A DNA stretch of 64,000 nucleotides from G965197555 sp965197555 (GCA_965197555.1 OZ240213.1:3906001-3970000); one strand, 5' to 3'; counted from the first letter of the stretch, positions 26,861-36,711 are shown. Numbers and translations: made by a program. Notes: generated by a model not told the origin, from the sequence alone.

Positions 26861-28040
26861 GGAACCTCTGAACAATTGGTGGGCGTTGGGTTTTTCCACC
26901 GGACGAAAGGTCCAAAAGGCGTCCGGTTCTCCGATTTGGTGTCCTTTTTCTTGGTTCCCGTCCGGTATTGGCCCGGTTTTCGGGTCGAAGCTTGGGTTTG
27001 GACCCACTGACCCCTGGGTCAACCGGCCAAGGGCACCCGGACCCGTTTCAAGTTGGACAACCCCAGCAGCAGCGCCATTCGCTCCCGGTTCTTGGCCAGG
27101 CCCGGTAGCGCACCTTGGCGTAGCCGAATAGCCTCTTTACGTCCAGAAAGGGGTGTTCCACCTTGGCCCGTATCGATGCCTTGGCCTTTCCCCCCAGGGC
27201 CGCCGGACTCCCCGGTGCCAGCTTCCGCCGCTGTCCCGGCTTCATTGCCACCTGCCAGTCCACCGCCAATCCCAGGTTCTCCTCCCGCTTGTGCACTCCG
27301 GTGTAGCCCGAATCCCCCACACCTGACTCTCCTCTCCGTGCAACAACCGGTGGGCCTCGGTCACGTCATGCACGTTGGCCGATGTGGCGCTGAAGCTGTG
27401 CACCAGACCCGTCGCTGAATCTACCCCGATGTGCAGCTTCATCCCGAAGTGGTATTGATTCCCCTTCTTCACCTGACGCATCTCCGGGTCCCGCTGCCCG
27501 TCCCGGTTCTTGATGGAGAACGGCGCTTCAATAATGCTGACGCCCACGATGGTTCCCCCCCGCAGTCTCAGCCCTTGGGACTTCAGGTGGGCGTTGATTT
27601 CCTTGAACAGCCCATCACCCAGTTGGCGATCCTCCAGCAGGTGACGAAAGTGCAGTATGGTGCTCTCATCAGGTATTGGCTCCGACAGCTTGAGACCCCG
27701 AAGCGCCGTACCGACTCCGCCTCGTACAAGAGGTCCTCCATCGCTGGGTCGCTCAAGTTGTAGCAGAGTTGGACCACATGGACCCGCAGCATCACCGGAA
27801 GAGGGTAGGTCCTCCGGCCCCGATCCGCTTGGAGGTAGTGGGGCCGGATGCGTGCCTCCAGCCTTGGCCAGGGAATCAAGGAGTCCATTCGCTTCAGGAA
27901 AAGCTCCCGGCGGGTCTTGCGCTTCTTGTGCCGGTGCTCCAGATCGGCAAAGGTGGGCTGGTCCATCCCCCGTTCCCTCCACGACGTCAGCTCTTCCTAA
28001 CTCAGTATGCCACAAGGCGGGGGAGTTGTTCAGAGCTTCC
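26861..28040 (-). mobile_element. IS5-family element, copy 1
   Basis: Terminal repeats GGAACCTCTGAACAA (26861) and TTGTTCAGAGCTTCC (28026-28040) are imperfect complements. Flanks are CTAA on the left and CTAG on the right, both fitting the YTAR target of the IS5 group. The only gene is a multiply frameshifted transposase. A related copy lies at 32836-33973. Confidence 0.8.
27019..27966 (-). pseudogene. IS5 transposase with at least three frameshifts
   Basis: Three frames are needed to follow the protein: QPTFADLEHRHKKRKTRREL and LQADRGRRTYPLPVMLRVHV; then LSEPIPDESTILHFRHLLED and KKGNQYHFGMKLHIGVDSAT; then GDSGYTGVHKREENLGLAVD and RAKVEHPFLDVKRLFGYAKV; a further shift is required to reach RYRGLAKNRERMALLLGLSN and the stop. 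Catalytic residues are still recognisable (KLHIGVDSATG, GDSGYTG, VEHPF). Clearly inactive. Confidence 0.87.
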
Positions 28041-28510
28041 CTAGTACTACAACGACGGGTTTAAGGTGGCGGCTCCATCCTGCCTTCACGGCGGGCGGAG
28101 CGGCGTCTTTCGTGGGAGCGGCGGGCCCGCTCGTTATGTAGTTGAGACTCCACCAGCTATAGCAGCAACTCGTCCGGCCCGAACCGCTCCCGGGGCAGCA
28201 TCTCCCGGACCACCCGGTACACCTGGGGACGGGTGGTCCGGAGCATCTTTCCCCCCCAATCCTGCTGCAGGCTCAACAGAAAAGCTCCGCCCAGCAGGCA
28301 CATGGCTATGTGGTGATGCCAGCCAGCCCAGAGCCTGCCCCGTACTTGAAACGGGGTGCGTGTCGCGTACCCGTCCAGCCACAGGTCGCTCTTCTCCGTC
28401 TCGAACTCCGTTTCAATGCGCCGTCTTGACCCGCCCACCTGGGCCAGGGTCTCCAACTGTGTATCCTCGGCTGACTTGGGTGTGCGTCCCTGGGTATCGG
28501 TTTCCGTCAC
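28041..28510 (-). pseudogene. C-terminal fragment of an IS701-like transposase
   Basis: The minus strand encodes LAQVGGSRRRIETEFETEKS, GYATRTPFQVRGRLWAGWHH and TTRPQVYRVVREMLPRERFG, which match the C-terminal third of IS701 transposases. An in-frame TAG replaces the Trp of LLLWLVES, and the last segment (ERARRSHERRRSARREGRME) follows. The left edge reads CTAGTACTACAACGACGGG, an IS701-type end directly abutting the IS5 copy. Only the distal end of the element survives. Confidence 0.75.
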
Positions 28511-28657
28511 GCTGGGCTATAGTGTGATGGCACGCTAAATTGGCGCACCAAGGTTTGACACAAGAACGGACCGCCCCCTCTCTCCCTACCTCTCTTCTTG
28601 TTCGCCCCCCGCTGATTCACCTGTGTTCCCACTCTAAATTAGGGAGTCCGTTCTCGT

Positions 28658-30049
28658 ATGGCTCTTGCATATCCGTCCGCCCGCGCGCGCCCATCCAACC
28701 GCACCCCACCCCAGACCGTTTGCGATGACTGCAATATGTCGGCCACCCTCCCCTTCCGGCCAACCCAGGGCAAGCCAGTGTATTGCCGCTCATGCTTCAA
28801 GGCCCGCCGTCAGGGGACTTCCCCGGCGGCCGGCGCCGACTCCATCCAGCCCATCCGTCCGCGTTCTGTAAATGAGCAAGCTGTTGACAGCACCCTGACC
28901 GGCGATAGCACATTTTCCGGGATGTCCTTGAACCCAGCCACCAAGACAGCGATTTCCCGGATGAACATATCCAGGCTCACCCCCATTCAGGAGAAGGCCA
29001 TCCCTCAACTCTTGGCGGGACGCGACTTGATCGGCCAGGCGCGTACCGGCTCCGGTAAAACGCTGGCATTCGCAGTGCCCTTGGCGGAGATGTGCGACCC
29101 GTTGGTCCGGCAAGGGCAGGCCGTTGTGCTGGTTCCCACCCGGGAACTGGCCATGCAAGTTGCCGGAGTCATCGAAGCCCTGGTTTCCCCGCAGAAAATC
29201 CGCGTGACGCTGCTGTATGGCGGGAGGCCTCTGAAGCCGGAATATGTAGCATTGAGGAACGGAGCCCAAGTCGTCATCGGCACTCCGGGCCGGACGCTGG
29301 ACCATCTGCGGCAGAGGACGCTAGACCCAAGCTCTGTGCGATTCCTGGTGCTGGACGAAGCGGACGAAATGCTGGACAGGGGGTTGGGACCCGACGTTGA
29401 AGCCATAATAGGCCGGACGCCCAAAGAGCGGCAGACGGCGCTCTTCTCTGCAACGATGCCGGAGTGGGTGTCCCAGACCGCCTCGAAGCACCTGCGCAAT
29501 CCTGTAACGGTGGAGGTGGACGCGGGCCTGCAGGCGCCTCCCACCGTGGAGCACCTGGTCTACACCATCGAGAAGAGCGACAAGCTGGAGGCGCTGCGGA
29601 TTCTGCTGGACCAGCGGGAAGATGCCCCGGTCATCGTGTTTGGCAAGACCAAGCGCGGCGTCAAACAGTTGGCCCGGCATCTGGATTCCTTGGGCTACCC
29701 GGTTGGAGCGCTCCAGGGAAATCTAAGCCAGGGCGCGCGCGAACGGGTGGTGAGGGGTTTCCGTTCCGGCGCGGCGCCGATCCTGGTGGCAACCAATGTG
29801 GCCGCCAGAGGTTTGGACTTCGAGGGTATCGGCCAAGTTATCAACTATGACCTGCCGGACTCGGAGCTACTGTTCACCCACCGCGTTGGACGGACTGGCC
29901 GCATGGGCCGCTCCGGCGAGGCGGTGACGTTTATCACGGTGGACGAAGAACGGAAGTGGCGCGAGATTGAGCGCGGCCTGGGCCGCCGGTTCGTCCGCAA
30001 GCCCTGGCAGCCGATCCGTAAGGCCAGGCCGCTTCCATATCGGGAATAG
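28658..30049 (+). CDS. DEAD-box RNA helicase with N-terminal zinc ribbon
   Basis: A 463-residue ATP-dependent RNA helicase. All core motifs are present: MSLNPATKTAISRMNISRLT with PIQEKAIP (Q motif), ARTGSGKT (I), PTRELAMQ (Ia), TPGRTLD (Ib), DEADEM (II), SATMPEW (III), FGKTKRG (IV), ATNVAARGLDFEG (V) and HRVGRTGRMGRSG (VI). The N-terminus carries a CxxC-x17-CxxC zinc ribbon (Cys22, 25, 43, 46), in the segment VCDDCNMSATLPF and YCRSCFKAR, an arrangement typical of Chloroflexota helicases. It probably unwinds structured RNA in ribosome assembly or mRNA turnover. It is followed by a terminator and appears monocistronic and intact. Confidence 0.93.
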   Translation: MALAYPSARARPSNRTPPQTVCDDCNMSATLPFRPTQGKPVYCRSCFKARRQGTSPAAGADSIQPIRPRSVNEQAVDSTLTGDSTFSGMSLNPATKTAISRMNISRLTPIQEKAIPQLLAGRDLIGQARTGSGKTLAFAVPLAEMCDPLVRQGQAVVLVPTRELAMQVAGVIEALVSPQKIRVTLLYGGRPLKPEYVALRNGAQVVIGTPGRTLDHLRQRTLDPSSVRFLVLDEADEMLDRGLGPDVEAIIGRTPKERQTALFSATMPEWVSQTASKHLRNPVTVEVDAGLQAPPTVEHLVYTIEKSDKLEALRILLDQREDAPVIVFGKTKRGVKQLARHLDSLGYPVGALQGNLSQGARERVVRGFRSGAAPILVATNVAARGLDFEGIGQVINYDLPDSELLFTHRVGRTGRMGRSGEAVTFITVDEERKWREIERGLGRRFVRKPWQPIRKARPLPYRE

Positions 30050-30080
30050 ACCCTGCGCTCCCGGCCGGGTCTTTCTTTTC
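30048..30080 (+). terminator. Rho-independent terminator of the DEAD-box helicase
   Basis: AGACCC (30048-30053, overlapping the TAG stop) pairs with GGGTCT (30067-30072), followed by TTCTTTTCT. Confidence 0.65.
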
Positions 30081-30109
30081 TCTCAATATTACAACGGCAG
30101 TTCAAGGAG

Positions 30110-30385
30110 GGGTTTTCGGGCATGCGCGCTGGGCTGCGCGGCGTTTCGCATAGGTGTTGCAGGAGCAACTGGGGCAATTGTTCCAGCGCTATCCCGGGCT
30201 GCGGCTGCTGACCATGGACGCCCTCTATGCGGAGCGGGACCTGTGCCAGGCCATAGTCAGCCAGGGGCGGGACTACCTGGTGCGAATCAAGGGGAGCCAG
30301 CCTGAGGCGCTGGCCGCATTGGCCGACGGGTTTGCAGCAGAGGAGTTGGGGGAGCCGCAGGGGGAGACCCTGAAAAAAAGCGGGC
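30110..30385 (+). pseudogene. DDE transposase fragment
   Basis: The plus strand encodes LGQLFQRYPGLRLLTMDALY, AERDLCQAIVSQGRDYLVRI and KGSQPEALAALADGF, the second-Asp region of ISAs1/IS4-like transposases. Both ends of the protein are absent. ATTACAACGGCAG just upstream resembles an IS terminus. It ends where an unrelated hydrolase fragment starts. Confidence 0.65.
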
Positions 30386-30667
30386 GTGATCGAGAGGCGG
30401 CGGATGACCAGTATGTACACCGACCGCGCGGACTTCGGTTTCACCGTTTCCCGCGATTTCGTGCGTGCCCTGCAGACACCACTGCTGATAGCGCCCGACG
30501 ATGTGCCGGCGCACCCATACGAGTGCGCCATGGAGGTTGCCAGCCTCGCCCCGAACTCCGAGGTAACTATTTATCCCTGGAAAGACTCGCAGACGCACAT
30601 CGACGAGGCCGTAGCCCACGCCCGGCGCTTCCTGAAGACCCATGAACCGGTAACGGCGACAGCCTGA
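30386..30667 (+). pseudogene. C-terminal fragment of an alpha/beta hydrolase-like protein
   Basis: SRDFVRALQTPLLIAPDDVP and EVTIYPWKDSQTHIDEAVAH look like the last strands and helices of an alpha/beta hydrolase, with the Asp-containing loop (PDD) and the distal His region. The N-terminal two thirds, including the nucleophile, are missing, replaced by transposase sequence. The reading frame closes normally. Family assignment is tentative. Confidence 0.5.
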
Positions 30668-30996
30668 CAACTCCGTGCCGCCAGATCTAATGTGGTAGCG
30701 TTCCATCTTGGGTGGCTTGCTTTCCAACCCTCCGTCATTACCAGGAAAATAGGTTATTTTCATTCCCTCATGTGGCCTAGGCAAAGCCATCCGCAGTTCC
30801 TGCGAAAGCGGGAACCTAGGGAGCGGCACCGAGGGGTTCGACCACCTGATACAGAACCCTATCCTTATCAGTCAACATATTGACCTGCCGGTTTCATTAT
30901 TGCGAAAAATCGGTCCTCAGGATTTGCTAATGCACCGCCTTTCCTCATAAGATGAAGTCAAGAGTTCTGAGAATTCGTTAGCTCCTGGAGCAAGCC
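30668..30996. other. Intergenic region with one GAAA-loop hairpin
   Basis: No gene is supported. At 30796-30815 GTTCCTGC-GAAA-GCGGGAAC forms an 8-bp stem with a GNRA tetraloop. A related hairpin is at 58029-58044. The 3' part contains the leader of the GMC oxidoreductase gene. Confidence 0.5.
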
Positions 30997-32589
30997 ATGA
31001 AGTACGATGTGATCATCGTTGGAGGAGGGTCTGCAGGATGCACGCTGGCTGCCCGGCTATCGGAAGATTTCAACCGCTCGGTAATCTTGCTTGAAGCTGG
31101 GCCCGACTACCCAAACTTCGATCAGCTACCTGACGAAATTAAGTACGGCAACAATAACGGTGCGTCGGAGATAGACTCAACCTTCAACTGGTCGTACCAG
31201 GCGACTGGTAGCGCCCGTCAGTCACGGCCTATGGACATCGCGCGGGGCAAGGTCATTGGCGGTTCCGGCTCGGTCAACGGGCAGGTGTTCCTGCGCGGGC
31301 TGCCAGAGGACTACGACTCGTGGGCCGAGCAGGGCAACACCGAGTGGAGCTACGTCAACGTCCTACCCTTCTTCCGCAAGCAAGAAACCGACATGGACGT
31401 GCGCGACGACTTCCACGGCTCCGATGGGCCGATCCCGGTGCGCCGGGTGCCGCGCAACGAATGGCTGCCCATCTACGAGGCCTTCCACCGGTCTGCCCTG
31501 GGCGCTGGATTTCCCTACGACCCAGACATGAACAATCCGGAAACCACCGGCACAGGCGCAGTGCCGATGAACAATCCCCACAACATCCGCATGAGCGCGG
31601 CGGTGTCTTACCTCAACCCGGTGCGCCACCGCCTCAACCTGACCGTGCGCGGCGGTATGGCGGTGCGGCGTGTGGTATTCAAGTCCGGTTCGGCAGGCTC
31701 ACCACGTGCCGTGGGTATCGAGGTGGAGAGCGGCGGCGAGGTATTCACCGTGGAGGGAGAGGAGATCGTCCTGTGCGCTGGGGCCCTTGCGTCGCCGCAA
31801 CTGCTGTTGTTGTCGGGAATAGGCCCCGCTGATCACCTGGAGGAGATGGGGATTCCTGTGGTGCTGGACTCGCCCGGTGTGGGCAAGAACCTTCGCGACC
31901 ACCCGATGGCACTAGTGGACCTGGAACCTGTCGAGGGCGTGGCCTTGTCCAAGGACGTGCCCCGCATACAGACGGGATTGCGCTATACCGCTGAAGGCTC
32001 TGACCTGCGCAATGATATGCAGATCACGCTGACTTCTTACGACAGCGAAGGCGGCGGCGACCCCATCGCAGGGTCAAGCCGCAGCCGCGATGGGCGCACA
32101 CTGCACTTCACTGTCATCCTGGGGTTGGCCGAGAGCGCCGGCGTACTGACCTTAGCTTCCACCAACCCCGTTGACGGGCCGCGTATCGACTACCGCTACC
32201 TTGAGGATGAGTTCGACGTCCGCCGTATGCGCGAAGCCATCCGCCTCTGCGCCAGCCTGCTGGAACACCAAGAATTCCGTCCGCTTATAAGTGGTCTCGT
32301 CGCCCCAACCGAGGCCGACCTCGAGTCCGACGAAACATTGGACGCCTGGCTGCACGAGAACATTAGCACTACGTTCCACACCTGCGGCTCCTGCAGCATG
32401 GGCCCCGAGAGCGATCCGATGGCGGTGGTGGACCAGTACTGCCGGGTGCGGGGGATCCAAGGCTTACGAATTGTGGATCTGTCCGTAGCTCCAAATGTGG
32501 TTCGTGCCAATACCAATGCCACTGCAATCATGATCGCCGAGCGCGCTGCGGGGTGGTTTGAAGCAGGAAGGGGCCCCAAAACTCCTTAG
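30997..32589 (+). CDS. GMC-family flavin oxidoreductase (choline dehydrogenase-like)
   Basis: A 530-residue FAD enzyme. The N-terminal dinucleotide-binding motif is DVIIVGGGSAGCTLAARLSE, followed by the GMC signature 1 region ARGKVIGGSGSVNGQVFLRG and signature 2 GALASPQLLLLSGIGPADHL. The C-terminus has the catalytic pair region STTFHTCGSCSMG and the closing NVVRANTNATAIMIAERAA. It oxidises a primary or secondary alcohol to a carbonyl; the true substrate cannot be read from sequence. ATG follows GGAG at a normal spacing. Intact, and flanked by IS debris on both sides; 32590-32835 downstream holds nothing recognisable. Confidence 0.92.
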   Translation: MKYDVIIVGGGSAGCTLAARLSEDFNRSVILLEAGPDYPNFDQLPDEIKYGNNNGASEIDSTFNWSYQATGSARQSRPMDIARGKVIGGSGSVNGQVFLRGLPEDYDSWAEQGNTEWSYVNVLPFFRKQETDMDVRDDFHGSDGPIPVRRVPRNEWLPIYEAFHRSALGAGFPYDPDMNNPETTGTGAVPMNNPHNIRMSAAVSYLNPVRHRLNLTVRGGMAVRRVVFKSGSAGSPRAVGIEVESGGEVFTVEGEEIVLCAGALASPQLLLLSGIGPADHLEEMGIPVVLDSPGVGKNLRDHPMALVDLEPVEGVALSKDVPRIQTGLRYTAEGSDLRNDMQITLTSYDSEGGGDPIAGSSRSRDGRTLHFTVILGLAESAGVLTLASTNPVDGPRIDYRYLEDEFDVRRMREAIRLCASLLEHQEFRPLISGLVAPTEADLESDETLDAWLHENISTTFHTCGSCSMGPESDPMAVVDQYCRVRGIQGLRIVDLSVAPNVVRANTNATAIMIAERAAGWFEAGRGPKTP

Positions 32590-32835
32590 AGGGCGTCTAA
32601 AAACCACTTGCGGCCCATCCCTGTCATTGTTATGAAAATGCCCCACCACGTCTTTACCGCGAACGCAGGAAACCATCCGCCTTGGGCGGACAGGCACAGG
32701 GCCGCCGCTGGCTGGCAACCTCTCTGGACTCCCCCTTTGGCGGGAGTGACGGTTGGGGACTGGGCGCCATTTTCATCCACATACGCAGCCCCGGCAAGGC
32801 CATTAGCAATTCCGAACGGAGTGAGGGATCTAGGG

Positions 32836-33973
32836 ACCCTCTGAACAATTTGTAGTAACGGACACTTCCGGATTGTGGCGCTTGTGGAGAGGCTTGTTAC
32901 CGGTGGGTTTGCTGTAGACTTGATCTGTTTGGTCACCCCAGCACTCAGGTTTCTGGCTCGGCTTCTGATTAGGGCGTACTGGCGCCTGGGTCAGGTGGCC
33001 AGAATCACCCGGGCCCGCCTCAGGTTGGCCAAGCCCCGGTAGCGTACCCCGTTCTGCAACGGGGCAGCTCTTGGCTCGCATTGACGCCTTGACCTTTTCC
33101 GCCAGGGCTTCACTGCTGCCCGGTTCCAGCTTCCGCCGCTGGCCCGGCTTCAGGGCCACCTGCCACTGGACTGCCAATTCCAGGTTCTCCTCCCTTTTCT
33201 GAACCCCGGTGTACCCTGCATCCCCCCACACCTGCCGCTCCCCGCCATGTAACAACCGATGGGCCTCGGTCACTTCATGCACGTTGGCCGACGTAGTGGA
33301 GAAGCTGTGCACCAGACCCGTCTTTGCATCCACTCCCATGTGCAGCTTCATCCCAAAGTGGTATTGATTCCCCTTCTTCACCTGCCGCATCTCCGGGTCT
33401 CGTTGCCCAGTCGAGTCCTTGGTGCACGGCGGCGCCTCGAGGATGGTGGCGTCCACGATGGTTCCCTCCCGCAGCCGCACCCCCTGCTCCTCCAGGTGGC
33501 CCTTGATTTCCTCAAACAGCCCCTGGCCCAGTTGGTGCGCCTCCAGCAGGTGCCTGAAATGCAGAATAGCACCCTCATCGGGTAGCGGCTCCGACAGCCG
33601 CAGACCGGCAAACCGGCGCGCCGACTCCGCCTCGTACAAGAGGTCTTCCATCGCCGGGTCGCTCAGAGCCAGCCCCTGCGAAGGCAGAGGCTGTAGCACA
33701 GTTGGACGATATGCACCCGCAACATCACTGCCAGGGGATAGGGCCGCCGACCCCGCTCCGCTGGGAAATAGTGGGGTCCAATGCGATCTTCCAGCCGTTG
33801 CCAGGGAATCAGGGAGTCCATGCGCTCCAGAAACTCTTCCCGGCGGGTCCGGCGCCGCTTGTGCTGATAGTCAAGATCGGCGAAGGTGGGCTGCTCGTTC
33901 ATCGTCCTCCTCCCTAGGTATTACCTTCCTTTCCCCTCAGTATCCCATACTTAACCCCTTATTCAGATATTCC
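32836..33973 (-). mobile_element. IS5-family element, copy 2
   Basis: Left end GGGACCCTCTGAACAATT with CTAG flank; right end GGAATATCTGAATAA on the minus strand with TTAA flank (both YTAR). It shares most of its sequence with copy 1 but is independently decayed, with one frameshift and an internal deletion. Its right end directly abuts the truncated restriction-enzyme gene at 33977. Confidence 0.75.
32991..33902 (-). pseudogene. IS5 transposase, frameshifted and internally deleted
   Basis: QPTFADLDYQHKRRRTRREE and RGRRPYPLAVMLRVHIVQLC are in one frame; after a shift near 33690, LSEPLPDEGAILHFRHLLEA, KKGNQYHFGMKLHMGVDAKT and GDAGYTGVQKREENLELAVQ follow. The segment containing the catalytic Glu (VEHPFLDVKRLFG in copy 1) is deleted after ASMRAK, and the end NGVRYRGLANLRRARVILAT is in a third frame. 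Confidence 0.85.
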
Positions 33974-33976
33974 TTA

Positions 33977-34932
33977 ACTCCGAAACACCCTCCCCAGGAG
34001 ACATAGGTAACTGGGTAGATAGAACCATCAAATGGACAAGTGAGCTAGAGGACCATCTTGTTAAAGGCGATCCGCTAGCGTTCAATTCAGACAACATCAC
34101 ATCTGCTTTGTTCAGACCCTACGTAAGCAGACATTTCTACTACGCCCCGATATTCACTCATCGACGATACCAACAGACGCAGATATTCCCCAACGGGCAA
34201 GAAGGGGAGAACAAAGTCATTTGCTTTTGTGCCAATCGCAAGAGCTTTTATGTCCTAGCCACGAACAAGCTGGTTGACTTGCACTTTACTGGCGATACCC
34301 AATGCCTCCCCCTCTACCGGTACACGCCCGACGGCCAGTGCGTCAGCAACATCACCGACTGGGCCCTCCGCCACATCAACGACCACTACCGCGCCCGGTG
34401 GGGCGACGACTACCCCCGCATCGCCGGCGACGGCGGCATCACCGCTGAGGACATTTTCGCCTACACCTACGCCGTCCTCCACGACCCTGAGTACCCCGAG
34501 AAGTACGCCGTAGAACTTCTCCGCCAGTTCCCGCGCCTGCCCCTCTACCACGACTTCCACTGCTGGAAGCGCATAGGCTAGGATCTCCTGGACTTGCACG
34601 TCGGTTTCGAGTCCGCCGACCCCTACCCCCTAGAGCGTGTGGAAAAGTCCAACCCACCGGGCAAGACGGCGCTGCGGGCCGACAAGCAACGCGGCGCCAT
34701 CGTCCTCGACGACAGGACCACCCGCACGGGCGTCCCAGAATTCGCCTGGGGCTACCGCCTCGGTAGCCGCTCCGCCCTGGAGTGGGTCCTCGACCAGTAC
34801 AAGGAGCGCAAGCCCCGCGACCCCACCATCGCCGCCAGGTTCAACACCTACCGCTTTGCCGACCACAAAGAGGGCGTCATAGACTTGCTCCAGCGCGTCT
34901 GCGCGGTTAGCGTTGAAACGGCTACTGTCTAG
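33977..34932 (+). pseudogene. C-terminal relic of a type ISP (LlaBIII-like) restriction-modification enzyme
   Basis: The frame is open from the IS5 edge: NWVDRTIKWTSELEDHLVKG, FRPYVSRHFYYAPIFTHRRY, NITDWALRHINDHYRARWGD and AEDIFAYTYAVLHDPEYPEK match the specificity/C-terminal part of type ISP restriction enzymes. An in-frame TAG (34579-34581) interrupts between FHCWKRIG and DLLDLHVGFESADPYPLERV; the frame then continues to the IS607-like element, which removed the last residues after CAVSVET. The helicase, nuclease and methylase domains are gone. Confidence 0.78.
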
Positions 34933-34957
34933 ACCCTTAAATATTGTATTAATTCTC

Positions 34958-34963
34958 TATAAT
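34958..34963 (+). promoter_or_regulatory. -10 box of tnpA; probable leaderless transcript
   Basis: TATAAT ends 6 nt before the tnpA ATG and no Shine-Dalgarno sequence precedes it, so transcription would start at or next to the start codon. The same sequence is present before copy 2 (61380-61385). Confidence 0.5.
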
Positions 34964-34969
34964 CCTAAC

Positions 34970-36013
34970 ATGGCCTTCCTCCCCAGCCGCAAGGCAGCAG
35001 CCATTTTAGGGTTGCACCCTCAAACCCTCCGGAACTATGCAGGCCAAGGTAAAATCCCCTACTACCGCAACTCAGCAGGACAGAGGTTATATGACGTCGA
35101 CGCCTTCCTCGGGAGGGCTTCTAAACCAGAAACCGTCTGTTACTGCCGGGTCAGCTCCGCCAAGCAGCGGGGAGACTTGCAACGGCAATGCGCCCAAATG
35201 CGGAGCCTCTACCCAAACGCCGAAATCATTAGGGACATCGGGGGAGGACTCAACTGGAAGCGCAAGGGACTCCTCTCCATACTGGAGCGGATTCACCGGG
35301 GGGATAAGCTCACTCTTGTGGTTGCCCACCGGGACCGGCTCGCCCGGTTCGGATTTGAACTCATCGAGTGGCTGGTCCAGCAAAACGGCGGGCAGGTCCT
35401 GGTTCTCCACCAGCCGGATGCCAGCCCCCAATCCGAGCTTACCGAAGATCTACTCGCCGTCCTCCATACGTTCAGCTGCCGGATGCACGGACTCCGCCGC
35501 TACCGGACAGCAATCGAGGCGGATTCAGGTCTATCCCAACCAGGTCCAGAAGAGGGCGATAGCTGGCTGGCTGGACGCCAGCCGCCAGCCGCCAGCCGCT
35601 GGACCTATAACCTCTCGGTCGAGTTGCTGCGGGCTGGAGCCCCCGCCGCCTGGCGGACCGTTGCCAAGACCGTCATGTCCGAACTGGACTCGCAAAGGCC
35701 CGAGTGGCGCTCAGTTCCCTACCAGATTAAACGGACTTCCGTCCGGGACGCCTGCCGGGCGATGCAAAACGTCAAAGCCTTCAACGCCCAACTGGCCCAA
35801 GATAAAGCAGCGGGCTGCAGACTGGACGAAGACTTCGCCGAACTGGGCTTCCGCAGCCGGAAGAACCCCCGCCAGTCCTGTTATATCCCCGATGACGCGA
35901 TCACTCAGGCTGGTGTTTATTGCCAGGTCTTGGGCCCGCTCCATATGGCTGAACCTGTTCCCCTGACAACAAAGAGTCTAGGCTGGTCAAAGAGCGCGAC
36001 AAGTACTGGCTGA
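34970..36013 (+). CDS. tnpA: IS607 serine transposase TnpA fused in frame to part of TnpB
   Basis: Residues 1-50 are a MerR-like helix-turn-helix (SRKAAAILGLHPQTLRNYAG); residues about 54-190 are the small serine-recombinase catalytic domain with CYCRVSSAKQRGDLQRQ (nucleophile Ser) and VVAHRDRLARFGFELIEW. In copy 2 this protein stops shortly after the catalytic domain. Here three instead of one CCAGCCG units shift the frame so that TnpA runs directly into the N-terminal part of TnpB (SRWTYNLSVELLRAGAPAAW and onward). Whether the fusion protein is active is unknown; the recombinase part itself is unchanged except for single substitutions. Confidence 0.85.
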   Translation: MAFLPSRKAAAILGLHPQTLRNYAGQGKIPYYRNSAGQRLYDVDAFLGRASKPETVCYCRVSSAKQRGDLQRQCAQMRSLYPNAEIIRDIGGGLNWKRKGLLSILERIHRGDKLTLVVAHRDRLARFGFELIEWLVQQNGGQVLVLHQPDASPQSELTEDLLAVLHTFSCRMHGLRRYRTAIEADSGLSQPGPEEGDSWLAGRQPPAASRWTYNLSVELLRAGAPAAWRTVAKTVMSELDSQRPEWRSVPYQIKRTSVRDACRAMQNVKAFNAQLAQDKAAGCRLDEDFAELGFRSRKNPRQSCYIPDDAITQAGVYCQVLGPLHMAEPVPLTTKSLGWSKSATSTG

Positions 36014-36711
36014 CCATCCCCTATCCGGCGCAATGCGACATTGAGACCCCAAGAGGTGATGGAGTAGTTGCGTTGGATCCGGGAGTCAGGTCCTTTCTGA
36101 CTTTCTTCTCCGAGGCTGACTGTGGGAAGGTCGGATACCAGGCCTTTGGTCGGATTCAACGGTTGTGCCAGCACCTGGACCGGTTGATCAGCCGGACCGA
36201 CCAGGAAGAGAACCGGAAGAAGCGTCGTAACATGCGCAAAGCTCAGGCGCGGATGCGCCAGAAGATCATCAACCTGGTCGATGAGCTCCACTGGCAGTGC
36301 GCCCGCTGGCTGACCAGCAACTACCGGGTCATCTTGCTGCCCAAATTTGAGACCCAGTCAATGACCCGCCGGGGAGAAAGGCAGATTCAAAGCAAGACCG
36401 CCCGGATGATGCTGAGCTTCCAACACTATAGGTTCAAGAAACGTCTCCAGTGGAAGGCCTGGCAGCGGGGGTCTCTCGTTTTAGAAGTCAACGAGGCGCA
36501 CACCAGCCGGACCCGCAGTTGGGACGGGAGAGTGGACGAGAAGTTGGGCGGGTCGAGAACCATCAGGGACGAGTCCGGTTTTATCATGGACCGGGATATA
36601 AATGGCGCCCGAGGGATATTCCTAAGGGCTTTGGGAGATAGCCCCTTCCTGCGTGAATTGCTCACAAGGATTGCATCGCAACAAACTTCAACATTATTGA
36701 ATATTTGTTAG
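35530..36711 (+). pseudogene. tnpB: TnpB (RuvC-like RNA-guided nuclease family), split in two frames
   Basis: The N-terminal part continues the TnpA fusion frame to MAEPVP; after a frameshift at GTTCCCCTGAC (about 35960) the rest follows: DNKESRLVKERDKYWLTIPY, VVALDPGVRSFLTFF (RuvC-I Asp), VILLPKFETQSM (RuvC-II Glu) and MDRDINGARGIFLR (RuvC-III Asp). The zinc-ribbon cysteines usual between the last two motifs are absent (TRSWDGRVDEKLGGSRTIRD where TCSWCG and FRC..CG are expected). The frameshift is shared with copy 2, so it predates their separation and TnpB was not needed for movement. Confidence 0.8.
35578..35598 (+). repeat. (CCAGCCG)3 heptanucleotide repeat at the TnpA/TnpB junction
   Basis: Three units here, one unit in copy 2 (62000-62006). 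The 14-bp difference decides whether TnpA terminates or continues into TnpB. Confidence 0.92.
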
